Of a stretch of DNA of 64,000 nt, positions 11,880 through 22,400 are shown one piece after another. The stretch's first letter is position 1, and each line of letters begins with the position of its first letter. Origin of the DNA: Rhyzopertha dominica (Eukaryota; Arthropoda; Insecta; Coleoptera; Bostrichidae); assembly GCA_025024175.1 (NCBI GenBank), contig QCXZ01000137.1, positions 4,278,001 through 4,342,000 on the forward strand, given 5' to 3'. A program made the position numbers and the translations under genes. A model generated the notes under the pieces. That model ran no database searches. It was not told the DNA's origin and saw only the letters and a program-made list of their open reading frames with translations.

Positions 11880-12570
11880 ACTTTGTAAAACAGATGAAAC
11901 ATAGAATTATTAAAATAAAAAGATTCACAATTTATCGAAAAAAATTTAAAAAATTAGAAAATTTACTAATACACAATTCATACCCGAGGGCGTTGATAAA
12001 TACAATCTTCTATTCTACTACTGATTTATCAACACTTCATGTAACGCAAACACAGCTAACGGTAGTATGCAGAGTGACGTGGGGCAAAGGGTAAATCATG
12101 ATCCTATGGTTGACAAAAACCTACAAACAGTAGATCATAGAATGTATGTATCCCTACCAAACATTACTAGATTGACAACAAAATTATTCAGAACGTTTAA
12201 AAAATGAAAACATAAAAATTACAATTGAGAACAAGAAGCATGGCTCAACCCTACTCGCAACACTAAAATCAAAAATACCTGCAAAATATCATGCAAATGT
12301 TCTATAATATATGTTTGGAATGTGAGGATTGTGAAGGCAAGTACACATAGGACAGATATCACAATGGATGGTTAATAGATTGGTCCTCTACAAAAGTGAT
12401 ATAACTAAACAAAGGGATAGATGCTCACTTACTGAACACATGGACATCATATTAAGTGGGATAATGTGAAAATTTAGGATAAAGAAAGTAATACAAACAA
12501 GAGATTAATACTTGAAATGGTTCACATAAATCAAAATTCCAATATAATAAATAAAAAAATCAGATATTAA
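11880..12570 (+). pseudogene. Penelope-like retroelement: RT end, linker and GIY-YIG relic
   Basis: The plus strand first reads KKLENLLIHNSYPRALINTI, the segment after the RT thumb in Penelope-like elements. Later come YVSLPNITRLTTKLFRTF, CLECEDCEGKY followed by GQTSQWMVNRL (the GIY-YIG endonuclease core) and LILEMVHINQ, the usual C-terminal glutamate helix. The order is that of a Penelope-like open reading frame, but frameshifts and stops interrupt it. The hammerhead-bearing cluster starts 400 bp downstream; whether it belongs to the same insert is unknown. Confidence 0.7.
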
Positions 12571-12974
12571 AAAACTGAGCAACATTTCCACGTACTTACT
12601 TTCACAAGAAATTCTAAAACAAGGCTGGGTGGGTAGACGCTCTAATTTGATAAATTTAACAAAGAGTTCTTTTTTATATCTGTGATAAGTCAGTTTGAAT
12701 TTATGATACATGTGTTGAAGCCTATTTGGTCGTGGGTGCTGGAGCACCCAAGCACCCATGGAGTCGGCGCCCCTGAGTCTGTGTATCTATTATTATTAAT
12801 GCCAAAGGGCTTAAATTGCCCTTGGCTCCACAATTTCTTTATTTGTAGTTATTTAAAAACTTTAATATCACAGAAATTAAGGTCGTTAAACAAATCTAAT
12901 AAAAAAGATTCTCGTTACATTACGATAAAATAAGGCGTTTTCGAGAAAAACCTGTTAAAGAATTTTTCCCAGCN
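12571..12974. other. No supported gene
   Basis: Spacer between the Penelope-like relic and the hammerhead cluster. Two overlapping open frames (12505..12759 minus and 12682..12933 plus) show no domain. Confidence 0.35.
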
Positions 12975-13006
12975 CAGCATATACAATAAGAATGCATGTC
13001 TATGCT

Positions 13007-13096
13007 GCGCTGTTTGCACCTCAACCAATTGCNGATGGATCTATTTCGCTGTCATTACAGTTCATCAGTGCAGTTTAGGTCTAGTGCAGACGGCAC
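13007..13096 (-). ncRNA. Type-I hammerhead ribozyme, degenerate copy
   Basis: The minus strand carries the core CTGATGA (plus-strand 13062..13068) and GAAA (13044..13047). Helix II is ACTGT/ACAGC with loop AATG, with a mismatch at the first pair. The outer helix I (GTGCCGTCTGCAC with GTGCAAACAGCGC) and helix III have mismatches, and one N lies in helix I. It is the inverted, decayed partner of the motif at 13326..13415. Confidence 0.65.
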
Positions 13097-13325
13097 GGCA
13101 TAGTTTTGGTTTTGCATATATACCAAAGCAATGGTATGATGTAAGAATTTAAATGGCAATGCCATCTGTCAGCATTACGCTGACATAATGACAGAGCCAC
13201 CTAGCTGCCTTAATGGGTACTGACAAATTGGCATGCAACTGCATACTTCAATTTGACAGCAGGCCTCCACGGCACTTTTTGCTAGTGGGCAAGAACCGAC
13301 GAACATTAAAATGCATGTCTAAGCC

Positions 13326-13415
13326 GTGCTGTCTGCACTAGACCTAAACTGCACTGATGAGCTGTAATGACAGCGAAATAGATCTATCTGCAGATGGTTG
13401 AGGTGCAGACAGCAC
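13326..13415 (+). ncRNA. Type-I hammerhead ribozyme, canonical
   Basis: All hammerhead parts are present in order. Outer helix I is a perfect 13-bp pairing (GTGCTGTCTGCAC at 13326..13338 with 13403..13415). An internal loop of 10 and 9 nt separates it from inner helix I (CTGCA 13349..13353 with TGCAG 13389..13393). The core CTGATGA is at 13354..13360. Helix II is GCTGT/ACAGC closed by AATG (13361..13374), then GAAA (13375..13378). Helix III is three pairs (ATA/TAT) around GATC, a palindrome overall. The cleavage triplet would be ATC, with the cut after 13388. The helix I internal loop and the helix II loop sit where tertiary contacts form in natural fast-cleaving hammerheads. Short palindromic helix III is typical of hammerheads in retrozymes and Penelope elements, which cleave best as dimers. 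Confidence 0.88.
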
Positions 13416-13659
13416 AGTATAGACAGGCCGTGGGGGCCTGCTGTCAAATTGAAGTATGCAGTTGCATGCCAATTAGTCAGGCTACAGGTCACTTCCTTTA
13501 GGAAGTAGTACCCGTTAAGGCAGCTAGGTGGCTTTGTCATTATGTCAGTGTAATGCTGACAGATGGCATTGCCATCTAAATTCTTACTTATATACAAGAA
13601 CACTTTTTCCCTTTTCCAGGATTTGCAATAAAGTGTGCTCTTGTAACGTGATATGCATT

Positions 13660-14260
13660 ATTACTATGGATTATCTCCTGGCAATTCTCTTAAAGCAAGA
13701 CGTTTATATGGACTACGGAGCAAGATATCCAACTGGAACGATACCACAGTCCTGGCTGTTTACTACCATTCAGAGAAGACTAGGCAAGTTTAGATCATTC
13801 AAATCTAGACTGTATGATGTAGGCCTTAGATGAACCACTCGAAGAATGAATGCAGAAATCCATGCTCTAAATTGCATTGCAAATAATCCAAGTACCCACA
13901 AGTGTAATCTCCACGATTACAGAAATTTCATACATCCTATTCTTTTCACGTACGAAGGGCAGGAAGGTTTATTTAATGTTTAAAATGAACATTATTGGAG
14001 TCACGAAAATCTTCATTTGGATGTAAAATGTGGTTTCCAAAACAGCTTTTCTGTTAACGTGTGGGCTGGCATTTTCTACAATGCCATTTTTTTCCCTCCT
14101 AGATTGAATGATGAGATTTATTTAAGTTTTCTAAGAAACAATTTGCCTGTTCTATTGGAAGAAGTACCTCTTTAAATAAGAAATTCCATGTGGCTACTTC
14201 AAGATGGAGAGCCCTATTTTAATGTTGATGTGAGAGAGCACCTAAAAGTTTAAATGGAAG
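13660..14260 (+). pseudogene. DDE transposase relic (Tc1/mariner superfamily)
   Basis: The plus strand starts MDYLLAILLKQDVYMDYGAR, a start typical of a long-spacer Tc1/mariner transposase, then carries a helix-turn-helix-like piece. Beyond 14030 it keeps FSVNVWAGIF, YLSFLRNNLPVLLEEVPL and WLLQDGEPYFNVDVREHL, the middle of the catalytic domain including the second Asp (LQDG). Several frameshifts and stops make it inactive. It lies directly after the hammerhead-bearing inverted repeats, with about 70 bp between them. Confidence 0.65.
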
Positions 14261-15059
14261 TTTTAAAAGTTAGTGATTTAATATAAATGTTGCAGATCAT
14301 TGTATCAGATGTAATACTTTTTGTACGCGACCGTTGGTACAAAGTCTCACACTTTTTTCAGGTTCCAGAAACAAAATTGCCTACCTATTTTGATTTGAGT
14401 CCTACATACAAGTTAAAACGCAAATTATTTTTTATTTACCCTTATGTATATCTATATATATCTTATTTATCTACCTGTGAGGCAATTAATAACACATTTC
14501 TGTCTGAAAATGTATCTTTGGCAATTTTATTGAAAAATAATTGGATTGGGATTCCAAAACATAAACCCTGAATTGTGAGCATGCTAAGTATGCATATAAC
14601 ATCTAAAATTCATCAGAATCGTGTGCATGTTGCTTTACTAAGCTCGAATACTTCAAGATGTGCTTTTTACAATATCTGCACTATAAATTATTCCATTGTT
14701 TCCTATCATTACTTCACCCAGTCTTACTAAAGAAACAGCAAATTTTATTTAATTTTATGTAATGAATTAAATCCGTATAGTTTTACATAGTTGTATAGTA
14801 ATTTTAACTTTTTAATGTGTAATGACAGTTAAAGAACACCATTTATTAATTTTTTTAGTAGCAGTCTTGCACATATGATTTATGAAAATAGAGGTCACAG
14901 ACTGTAACAAGCCGTTATAAGTAATATTGATGATGCAAACATGTCGCAAGTGGTAAATTAAAAAAAAGGGAGGCGGAAAAAAATGAAGGGTTGTCAGAAG
15001 GACAGCGAGGGCTGCCAAGTACAAAAGGCAACCCTTGGTTGAAAAGAAACTGTTTTTTT
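14261..15059. other. No supported gene
   Basis: The open frames here have no recognisable domain. AT-rich intergenic DNA. Confidence 0.35.
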
Positions 15060-15330
15060 GGTGACGTGCTTGAGCAGGAGAGGCGGAGTTGAACGTGGTC
15101 AACGCCTGGAAACCAGAACGTTCGAGGTTGCGAATGAGACAGAAACCTGAAGCGTGGACGTTGAGCCTTGTCCACGCCTGAAACCCAGAACGTTCGAGGC
15201 TGCGAACGAAGACAGGAACCTTTGCCTCGCCTTTAATTAGTTGCAAGGTACCTGTAGTGCTGCTGGCGTCACAATAAAGAAACTTGCAATTAATGTTGTT
15301 TTGCCTGCCGGAACCCGTGCTAGCTTGGTA
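15060..15330. other. Two 72-bp direct repeats; possible LTR fragment
   Basis: A block containing AACGCCTG, CCAGAACGTTCGAGG and TGCGAA occurs twice with a 72-bp offset (GAACGTTCGAGG at 15116 and 15188). Each copy includes GAACGTTC, which fits the two-block form of a heat-shock-factor site. An AATAAA follows at about 15271. GC content is higher than in the surroundings. Tandem upstream repeats plus a polyadenylation signal would fit a solo LTR, but I could not define TG..CA ends or a target duplication. The open frame on the minus strand (14812..15393) mirrors the repeats and is not a convincing gene. Confidence 0.35.
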
Positions 15331-15467
15331 CTTTACAAGACTCATAATAATTAAATGCCTCAAAGGTAGACTACCATTGGTGCATGGATGCATTCTACTC
15401 TCTACATATCTCCAAAAGCTAATTTGTAATCTTTTGAATTCACATTACCTCACTTAAGCACTTAAAG

Positions 15468-15686
15468 TACACTAGAAGACTTAATTGAAGGAACAGCTAG
15501 TGTTGTTATATAAGGTGTTTAGCAGTAAAGATCTCTTTACTGACGTGATATTCACATTCCACTTTCTACCTCTAGGAAATGGTAGAGCGCAGCGTGTCTG
15601 TCGGGAATTTAACAAGATTTTTATTGCTAACCATCTTGTATAACAACACTAGCTGTTTCTTCAATTAAGTCTTCGAGTGCACTGTA
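15468..15686. repeat. Inverted repeat (short foldback or MITE)
   Basis: Arms of about 65 bp (15468..15532 and 15618..15686) are inverted copies, sharing GAAGACTTAATTGAAG and ACAGCTAGTGTTGTTATA. The loop is about 85 bp. There is no coding content. Superfamily is not clear. Confidence 0.6.
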
Positions 15687-16309
15687 TCAGGCATGTTAAA
15701 AAAAATCCTTCCAAATTTGTATCATTCATGGAGATTGATTGCTACAATTGTGATAGAATCACAGTTACTAATTAGAACTAATCTCGAACGTAAAAAAATT
15801 AAGAAAACCATATAAATTTCCCAGGATTTATTATATACTTTAGTCATTTGAAATCAATCAAATAGTTTTAACCCTGCTTGGAACACACAGTCCTAGAAAA
15901 AAAGAGATTGCAAGTATCGATCAATCAATGTATCATTTCATCAGTAATTCTATATCCGAAATTTTGGCATTCATGTTCCAAAAACTACTCGGTGTATTTG
16001 GTTTTTGAAAATTTTATAAAGCTTTTGAATTTTTGTAACTAAGATTTTAATATTGGTAGATAACAAATCAATTGGATATTTCATTAAATTTTTCATCCTG
16101 TAAAAGTTTTATATTATTAAAACTGTGACTAGTACAGTAAATTAATAATTTATAGGAATCAACATTAATGTACACATAGAGAGGACGAAGTATGTAGGGG
16201 TATGCTAATGTAAGAAAAATTTCAAGTAATTTCTCGATTCATTGCAAAGAACTCACTTGGTTGTATTGAATATATTATGCTGCAATTTAATTAGCCATCA
16301 CACTTTAAA
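15687..16309. other. No supported gene
   Basis: AT-rich DNA without recognisable features. Confidence 0.4.
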
Positions 16310-16480
16310 AAAAAAGAATAATATGATCATACATCATCTGCAAGTAGCATAACATTAGAGGAGACAGGCAAATTATTTAACAATATGACAAGAGGAGTGG
16401 AACCAAAAGTTGATCCAAGTGGCACTCCAATATGATTTTTTTCGTCTAAAAGACAGGTTGGTTTAGAGATACCAATTCAT
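16310..16480 (-). pseudogene. Non-LTR reverse transcriptase fragment
   Basis: The minus strand reads KNHIGVPLGSTFGSTPLVIL followed by LNNLPVSSNVMLLADD. This is the G(V)PxGSxxGPxLF...ADD core of a non-LTR reverse transcriptase with substitutions. Only this short piece remains. Confidence 0.55.
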
Positions 16481-17991
16481 CCTTAACTTTTAAGATAAGT
16501 AATATCAAACGAATAATTTTATTATCGTAATAGTACTGTTTTGGCTTGTTTAATAAATATAAGGTGACATGAGTGAAACATACGAGTCATTCTGAACAAA
16601 AAATATCAAATGAGCTCGAGGAACAAATAGAATTTATATTATTTACATTTTAAGAAACTAATTTACACCCATGAATACAGTAGATATTACAGATGTCATT
16701 TGTAGCATCCATACATTTTAGTTCAGTTTTAAAAATAATATTTTACAATAACACTTTAAACTCTTGTAATAATTTTATAACTCATTTAAATATAGATTTA
16801 TAGTTTTTATTTTAAGAGTATTTTATTAAATTTGTATATATAAATTCATCCGTTTTCACTGAAACCTAGTAATGCTTTTGAATTCAGATCCTGCAAGTAT
16901 TTTGATTGAGCTTGTTTACAACCATCAGATTGAATGTTATTGTTAAAACAAATTCATACTTTCAAAATACTAATACATTTACTTTTCTAACAGTTTTTTT
17001 GATATTTTTAAGAACGCTTCATTTAGGTATGAGGNAAATAAGTATTAAATAAAACTAAGTTTAAGTAACATTTGGTAATGTATGTGAAACACATACACAC
17101 AAACATGTCACCTTCCAAAAATTTACATTCCGAAAGCTCCAACCANGTTGGGAGATATGAAAAGAAATAAATATTAGTTNACCACTAAATTTTATTGTAA
17201 ATTGCACAAAGTTCAGAAACAGCTTTCAAACCAGTAAAAAACAGCTTCCGTGCGAGAATTAATTCCTCGTGCCAGGAACACGAGAAAAAATTCTTCCGAC
17301 AGAAATTTCAGAAACAATACCTAATAACATCTAGGGAAGTTCCGACAAGAAGCATTAGAGAAACCTTTACCAAACCTAAATCTAATACAAAAATTATAAT
17401 CCGCTCTCTTGACCCCCTAAACAGTTGCTGAAATTCAAGCCATACAATAAATCTCATTGTTAAACCCGCATTAGTAAGCCGATGGTCCCTTTACGTGTGT
17501 CATATCTTTGGCTGCCAATTCGTTAAAAAACTTTGCCAAGCAAAGTAAGACATTTGATGTAAAATAAAATATATAATCAACTGTAAAGAGGTATTGCCTA
17601 GCTAACTCTAAAATAAATTAAGAATTGTATCTGTACACCTACTATGTGCATTTTAAAAATAACAAATTTTGTACTTGACTATCCGGAAATTTGAATTAAT
17701 AATTTAAACTTGGGTCTTGTTAAACTCGTTATGAGGACTTATCAATTAAAAAATTAAAACAAATGTGTTTAAAATTAAGGCAAATTTTTTTTGAAACTGA
17801 AATCTGAAGTGAAACATATTACTTTCTTTGAAATCAGAATAGGTTGGATATTGAACCGAAGACTAGTAAGCCACAAAACAGATTTTTAAATTCAATCGGA
17901 GTATTTGAAGACACAGAAATTTATTTGTCTTTAATGGAAGTAGATCTTACCAATTAGGATCTCTAAATATGGTACGATTGTAGAATAGTAA
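16481..17991. other. No supported gene
   Basis: AT-rich DNA downstream of the Mdm2 gene. Three isolated ambiguous bases occur. No element recognised. Confidence 0.4.
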
Positions 17992-17995
17992 TTAA

Positions 17996-18670
17996 CCCTT
18001 TCACTGTGTCTGCCACCATAGTAAAAAATTATGCATGACTTGTGCTTTACTGAATACCAGTACTAGTACAGATAGGTGCCCATTTTTGCATTAATTAAGA
18101 AACAAGTGAGGTCTCTGTATAAGTTACGTTAAGATATTAAATATTCCTTCCTTTTTTTAATACAATGTAGCAGAGAACTTTAACGATTTCTCAAAAAGTA
18201 AATAAAAATTTACTTGTAAATGATGAATTGCTACAGCTTGAGAATTTTCCTCCAGATATAAATTTATTTATGATAAAGAAAAATTATTTAGGGAAGGAAA
18301 ATTGGTGGGGCCATATATTAAAGAATATTGGAAAAAAACTAGAAATTATTTGTTTTATTAATAACACTCCCAAAGAGGACGATTCTAGGAAAAGTTGCAT
18401 GATCTTTAGTGTTAACTGCACATTTTGGTTGGAATTTAGTGTTAACAGCATCTTTGCAAATTAAAATAACTTTTGACATTTGCACATGAGATCCGTATGC
18501 CTGTATTAAATTAGCTGAAGCAAGAGGTAGCTAGCTAGACAGACATACAAATATGTTATGAAAATGTAAGAAAATCCACACCATTAAAAATACTGCTGTT
18601 AATTTCTCTTATGTTGTATATATATAATAAGAGAAGCGAAAAAACATGCTTGAACAGAATAGTGAAAGGG
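17996..18670. mobile_element. piggyBac-like non-autonomous element
   Basis: The left end is TTAA followed by CCCTTTCACTGTG. The right end is ATAGTGAAAGGG followed by TTGA, a one-base variant of TTAA. CCCTTT-type ends next to TTAA are the hallmark of piggyBac elements. The 675-bp interior contains a 78-codon open frame on the plus strand (18228..18464) with no transposase similarity that I can see, so I call it a non-autonomous derivative. Confidence 0.5.
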
Positions 18671-18867
18671 TTGAACGTCATATAAGGTGAATTTTACTTA
18701 TTTACATAAAACTATAAAAAAATAATTTAAAATAAATTTTGACTAAATTTAAAAATCTGTTTTGTGTGTTGCCAACATTTCACGTCACCTGCAGACTACA
18801 GATTGAAAAGTGCAACATAATAAAAGAACCATTATTATTAAAAAAAACCTGAAATTCAATCAAGCAA

Positions 18868-19476
18868 TCAAACTTTGAAGACCTTCACTACATTTTTGAC
18901 TTTACAGTTACACACCGGACAGCGCTTAGTTGTACCCCAAGTCCGTATCGCGCACTTATAACAACAGCACATGTGTGCGATGTTACCGTGCAGGAAAATG
19001 CTGTTTTTCGGTTCGACGTTGCACACGATACAAAGATCCCTCTGTTCCGAATCGGAAACGACAGATTTGACTTGCTCACTGTCCTGGACAACTTTCTCAA
19101 GATCGTCCGCCACTTTCGGAGCACTATCTTTGCCGCTACGCATCGTCCTACTACGTTTCACGTTTTTAACTTCCTCAAAGTCCGATATGCTACTCTCTGA
19201 ATGCTGACGCTTTCTATTGATGACACTTTCTGTACTCTTATTATCTGATAAGTTACCGGAAGAACGTTGCTGCTTCGGAACGACGATTTTGTCCAGCTGC
19301 AGCGATGGAAACTCCTGGCTGGAGCCGATTCCGGAGTCCTGAGAACTGAGTCCACTAAGGCACGATTTGAGGGACTCCAGCTTGACGGGTTCCTCTTGCG
19401 ACGATGACGGTTGGTCCTGCTGCGAGCGCACTCGCTTGTGCCTTCTCGGCCGGGGCGGGAAAAAGCTTTTCCGCAC
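18868..19476 (-). CDS. Mdm2: Mdm2 coding exon 4 (linker and RING)
   Basis: The exon starts after acceptor TCGTTAG at codon GTG and runs 202 codons to the stop at 18868. The basic HKRVR follows near the start. A Ser-rich linker leads to the RING finger at the C terminus. The final residues are VVKVFKV, comparable to the conserved aromatic-containing MDM2 tail. Confidence 0.88.
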   Translation of the reverse strand: MRKSFFPPRPRRHKRVRSQQDQPSSSQEEPVKLESLKSCLSGLSSQDSGIGSSQEFPSLQLDKIVVPKQQRSSGNLSDNKSTESVINRKRQHSESSISDFEEVKNVKRSRTMRSGKDSAPKVADDLEKVVQDSEQVKSVVSDSEQRDLCIVCNVEPKNSIFLHGNIAHMCCCYKCAIRTWGTTKRCPVCNCKVKNVVKVFKV

Positions 19477-22400
19477 CTAACGATCAACAGATGAAGTTTA
19501 GGAAACGAAGCTTATACAAGGTCACGACTAATACTATACTAATAGTTTAGAACAGTAAACTGAGCCATCATTGTAGAGTTTTGATTTAATATAAATTATT
19601 CAAAAATCATTGTCTTCTTCATTTTATTAAATAATAATTAGCAGAGCACTTTCGGCCATTGTCAGTGTCTTATACAATTATTATGAAGAAATAAAAACTA
19701 TGGGGAAACAAATTATTTTTGATAGAAGTCACAAGATTATGACTGAATATTGAACAAATTATTTAAAATAGACGAGTTAACATTTTGACTTTCATTTAAA
19801 ACTGTAACACTTCAGCCATTTAAAATTTTGTAAATCTCCAGAATTTCTTAAAAGTTTAATTCTGGTGATTTGTTACAAAAGTAAACTTTTTGCATTATCC
19901 AAACTGGTAAGTTTTTATTAAGCAATAAATGGTTTGCTAAGGAAGAATTTGTACTAACTACATCAGTGCTCTATACATCAAAGATCTCCCAGTTTGTCCT
20001 ACATAAATTGCAATACAAACATTGGAACTAAATATGTAAACATCAGAAAGAATTAAGGGTTTAATTTTATCTTTGTTGTTGACTAATTGGGGTCCTGAGC
20101 TACCTACAGTTGGAAAGGAAATATGAATTCCATGAAATTCTAAAGCTGACAAGGGAAATTGTCTCGTCATTTTAGATAAAACAAATTTAAATAATGGAGA
20201 TTTTGTTTTAAGTGAAAATGATTTACAAAATTTTAAATGACCAAAGTGTTAGCTTTAAATGAAATTCAAAATTTTAAATAATTTGTTTAATACTCAATCA
20301 TAATCTTGGTAACTTCTTGCAACTGCGCAACCTACACTGATAATTTAAAGTCTAGATAGTTTTCATTTTTAGGATTTCTACCAAAATTAATTTCTGTTTT
20401 CCCATAGTTCATATTTTTTCATAATAATTGTATAAGGCACAGTTGATGGTCATTTAAGGACGAAAGTGTTCTGGCTATTATTATTTAATAAACTGGAGAA
20501 GACATTGACTTTTGAATAATTTTTAAACTAATAGTATGTCTATACCACAGAAACTTGATGTAAATTGCTTATTTAATGTGCAAATCAAATGTAATTAGTT
20601 TCTAGGTGAACCAAAAGATAATTCTTCAATGTCTTTTTGTGTAAATTTTCAACAACAGACACAATTCCAATTGTTCCTCATATTTGAGAAACTTACCATT
20701 TCACAATTCTATACAAAGTTTAACCGTGTATAAATCTCCTGTCCTTATAATCAGATCGTCCATATCATAAGACTGCTTTTATTCTGTTTTCTTATCCTTT
20801 TAGCAAAAAAAAAGTTACTCCAACACGTAAATGTTAAATTAATTTCAACTGACGTGTTTTTCTGGTATAATAATATTTATTCATTGATTAACACAATTAA
20901 ATGGTGGTCCACTGAATATTTTAATTAACTCCACCTCAATGTTTCTGGGAAAAGTAACTGGGGTTATTTTTCATACTTGGATAAAAATTCTATAGTTGTC
21001 TCGAAGAAAGCGCAGTGATTCATAAACATAGATTGTAGACAGAGTAAGTATCCCATATTGCTTAAAAACTTCTCTGCAGGAGTCAATTTGTTTCATGTGG
21101 AAAACTGCTCATAGACAAAACTTTTGCAATCTAAAAATCCTTGCTTCTTCCAAAGAATTTCCTTATTATGATGTCACTGAAATTGTCATCTGCATATAAT
21201 CCTGACATGTGAAAAGGCATGTAGTACATCATTAATGCAGAAAAAAGCATGATGCCAATGAATGTACTTCGAGGATTGCCTCTCTCAACGGTTTTCCATT
21301 ACAGCTAACTCAGACAGTACACACTGTTTACTGTTATATATGTACATACCAGTGTGTAATATTCAATATTAGGCTCCAGAAACCTATCTGCTCCAGTTTC
21401 TCAACCAGCATGTGGTGGTCAACACTGTCACTTTCAGAGAGGGCATTCAAAATCTCACAAGCAGCCATAAAGACAGCAGTTGTAGTAGATCTGCCTTCTA
21501 CACAAGTGTTTTTATAAGTTGTTAATATATTATACTTTTTAAGAAAGTTAATCGTTCAAAGAGAATAATTTTTTCAATTGTAGGAACAAAGCCCTATATC
21601 TTTTGGAGAATGATTATTCTGTTTCTTCATATGCTTATAATCTGATGGACATTATAATTTGTTTTCTTGTATATTTTGGTTCTAAGGCAGACACCATTGA
21701 TTATAGCAACAAAGCTGCTAGAAGTGAAAATCTGGTCCCAGAGTAATTTGAATGGTTTTTGTATTTTAATTTTTCAATACTTAGATAATTAATCAATATA
21801 TGGTCCAATACTGTATTTTTGTCAGGCAATGTGAGTTCTTTTTTAATATATTTAGTGTATATTTCATTAATTACTTTTTTATCACACCTTATATATTGAC
21901 ACAAAAAATATGAATAAACAAAAACTAGATACTGTTTTACAATGTGTTTGCAATCAATCAGTTTGCACAATTTAAAAATAAATTTTGGTGATTATTTCCT
22001 TGGAGAAATTCAAGGTTCATAATTCAATAATCCTAAATGGTAACTGAACTCTCGTAACATTTCTTCCAACATGAACTGATTTAAATACTCACAAAATAAG
22101 AGCTTATTAAACATCACATCATGAGACATAAAAATCAATAATTCCCATAAAAACAAAAAAGTGAGTCAATATAATAGGTAATTTGGAAATCACTGCTTTA
22201 AGTAAAGTTTCAAGTATGATTTTATGCAATATAAAACATAAGAAATTAGGTATAACCATATTATAACTATAAAGAATATCATACGTCCCACACATTAGTA
22301 ATACTTCAAGTTCTGTGATATATCCCATTTTACAATTTTGTTTGTATCATTTTAGATTAATATCTTATATGTAAGCACTCATTCATTCGATTTGTAGCTT

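Larger units (their letters stand above)
12975..13590. repeat. Inverted-repeat cluster carrying hammerhead ribozymes
   Basis: Two modules occur twice in opposite orientation. Module X (about 12995..13100, inverted at about 13318..13425) holds a hammerhead motif. Module Y (about 13150..13280, inverted at about 13430..13582) is full of short palindromes. The order is X, Y, X-inverted, Y-inverted, which is not a simple nested palindrome but fits an inverted, circularly permuted piece of an X-Y unit. A roughly 40-bp spacer (13280..13320) separates the halves. The Y modules contain hairpins such as GATGGCA/TGCCATC, TGTCAG/CTGACA and ACTTCC/GGAAGT. I do not recognise the host element; a retrozyme-like or foldback element is possible. 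Confidence 0.75.
19590..20530. mobile_element. Ancient Penelope-like insert with inverted ends
   Basis: This lies in the last Mdm2 intron. About 90 bp at 19590..19690 recur as reverse complement at 20440..20530, each with a hammerhead-like motif. Between them the minus strand (19958..20170) keeps IYVGQTGRSL and related pieces of a GIY-YIG endonuclease. The layout is the same as the younger insert at 50065..51474 but far more eroded. Confidence 0.6.

Noticed and set aside
14812..15393. 193-codon open frame on the minus strand
   Set aside because: It lies over two direct DNA repeats and has no domain, plausible start context or homology; the internal protein repeat follows from the DNA repeat.
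18971..19207. Open frames on the plus strand over the Mdm2 last exon
   Set aside because: Shadows of the real coding exon on the minus strand.
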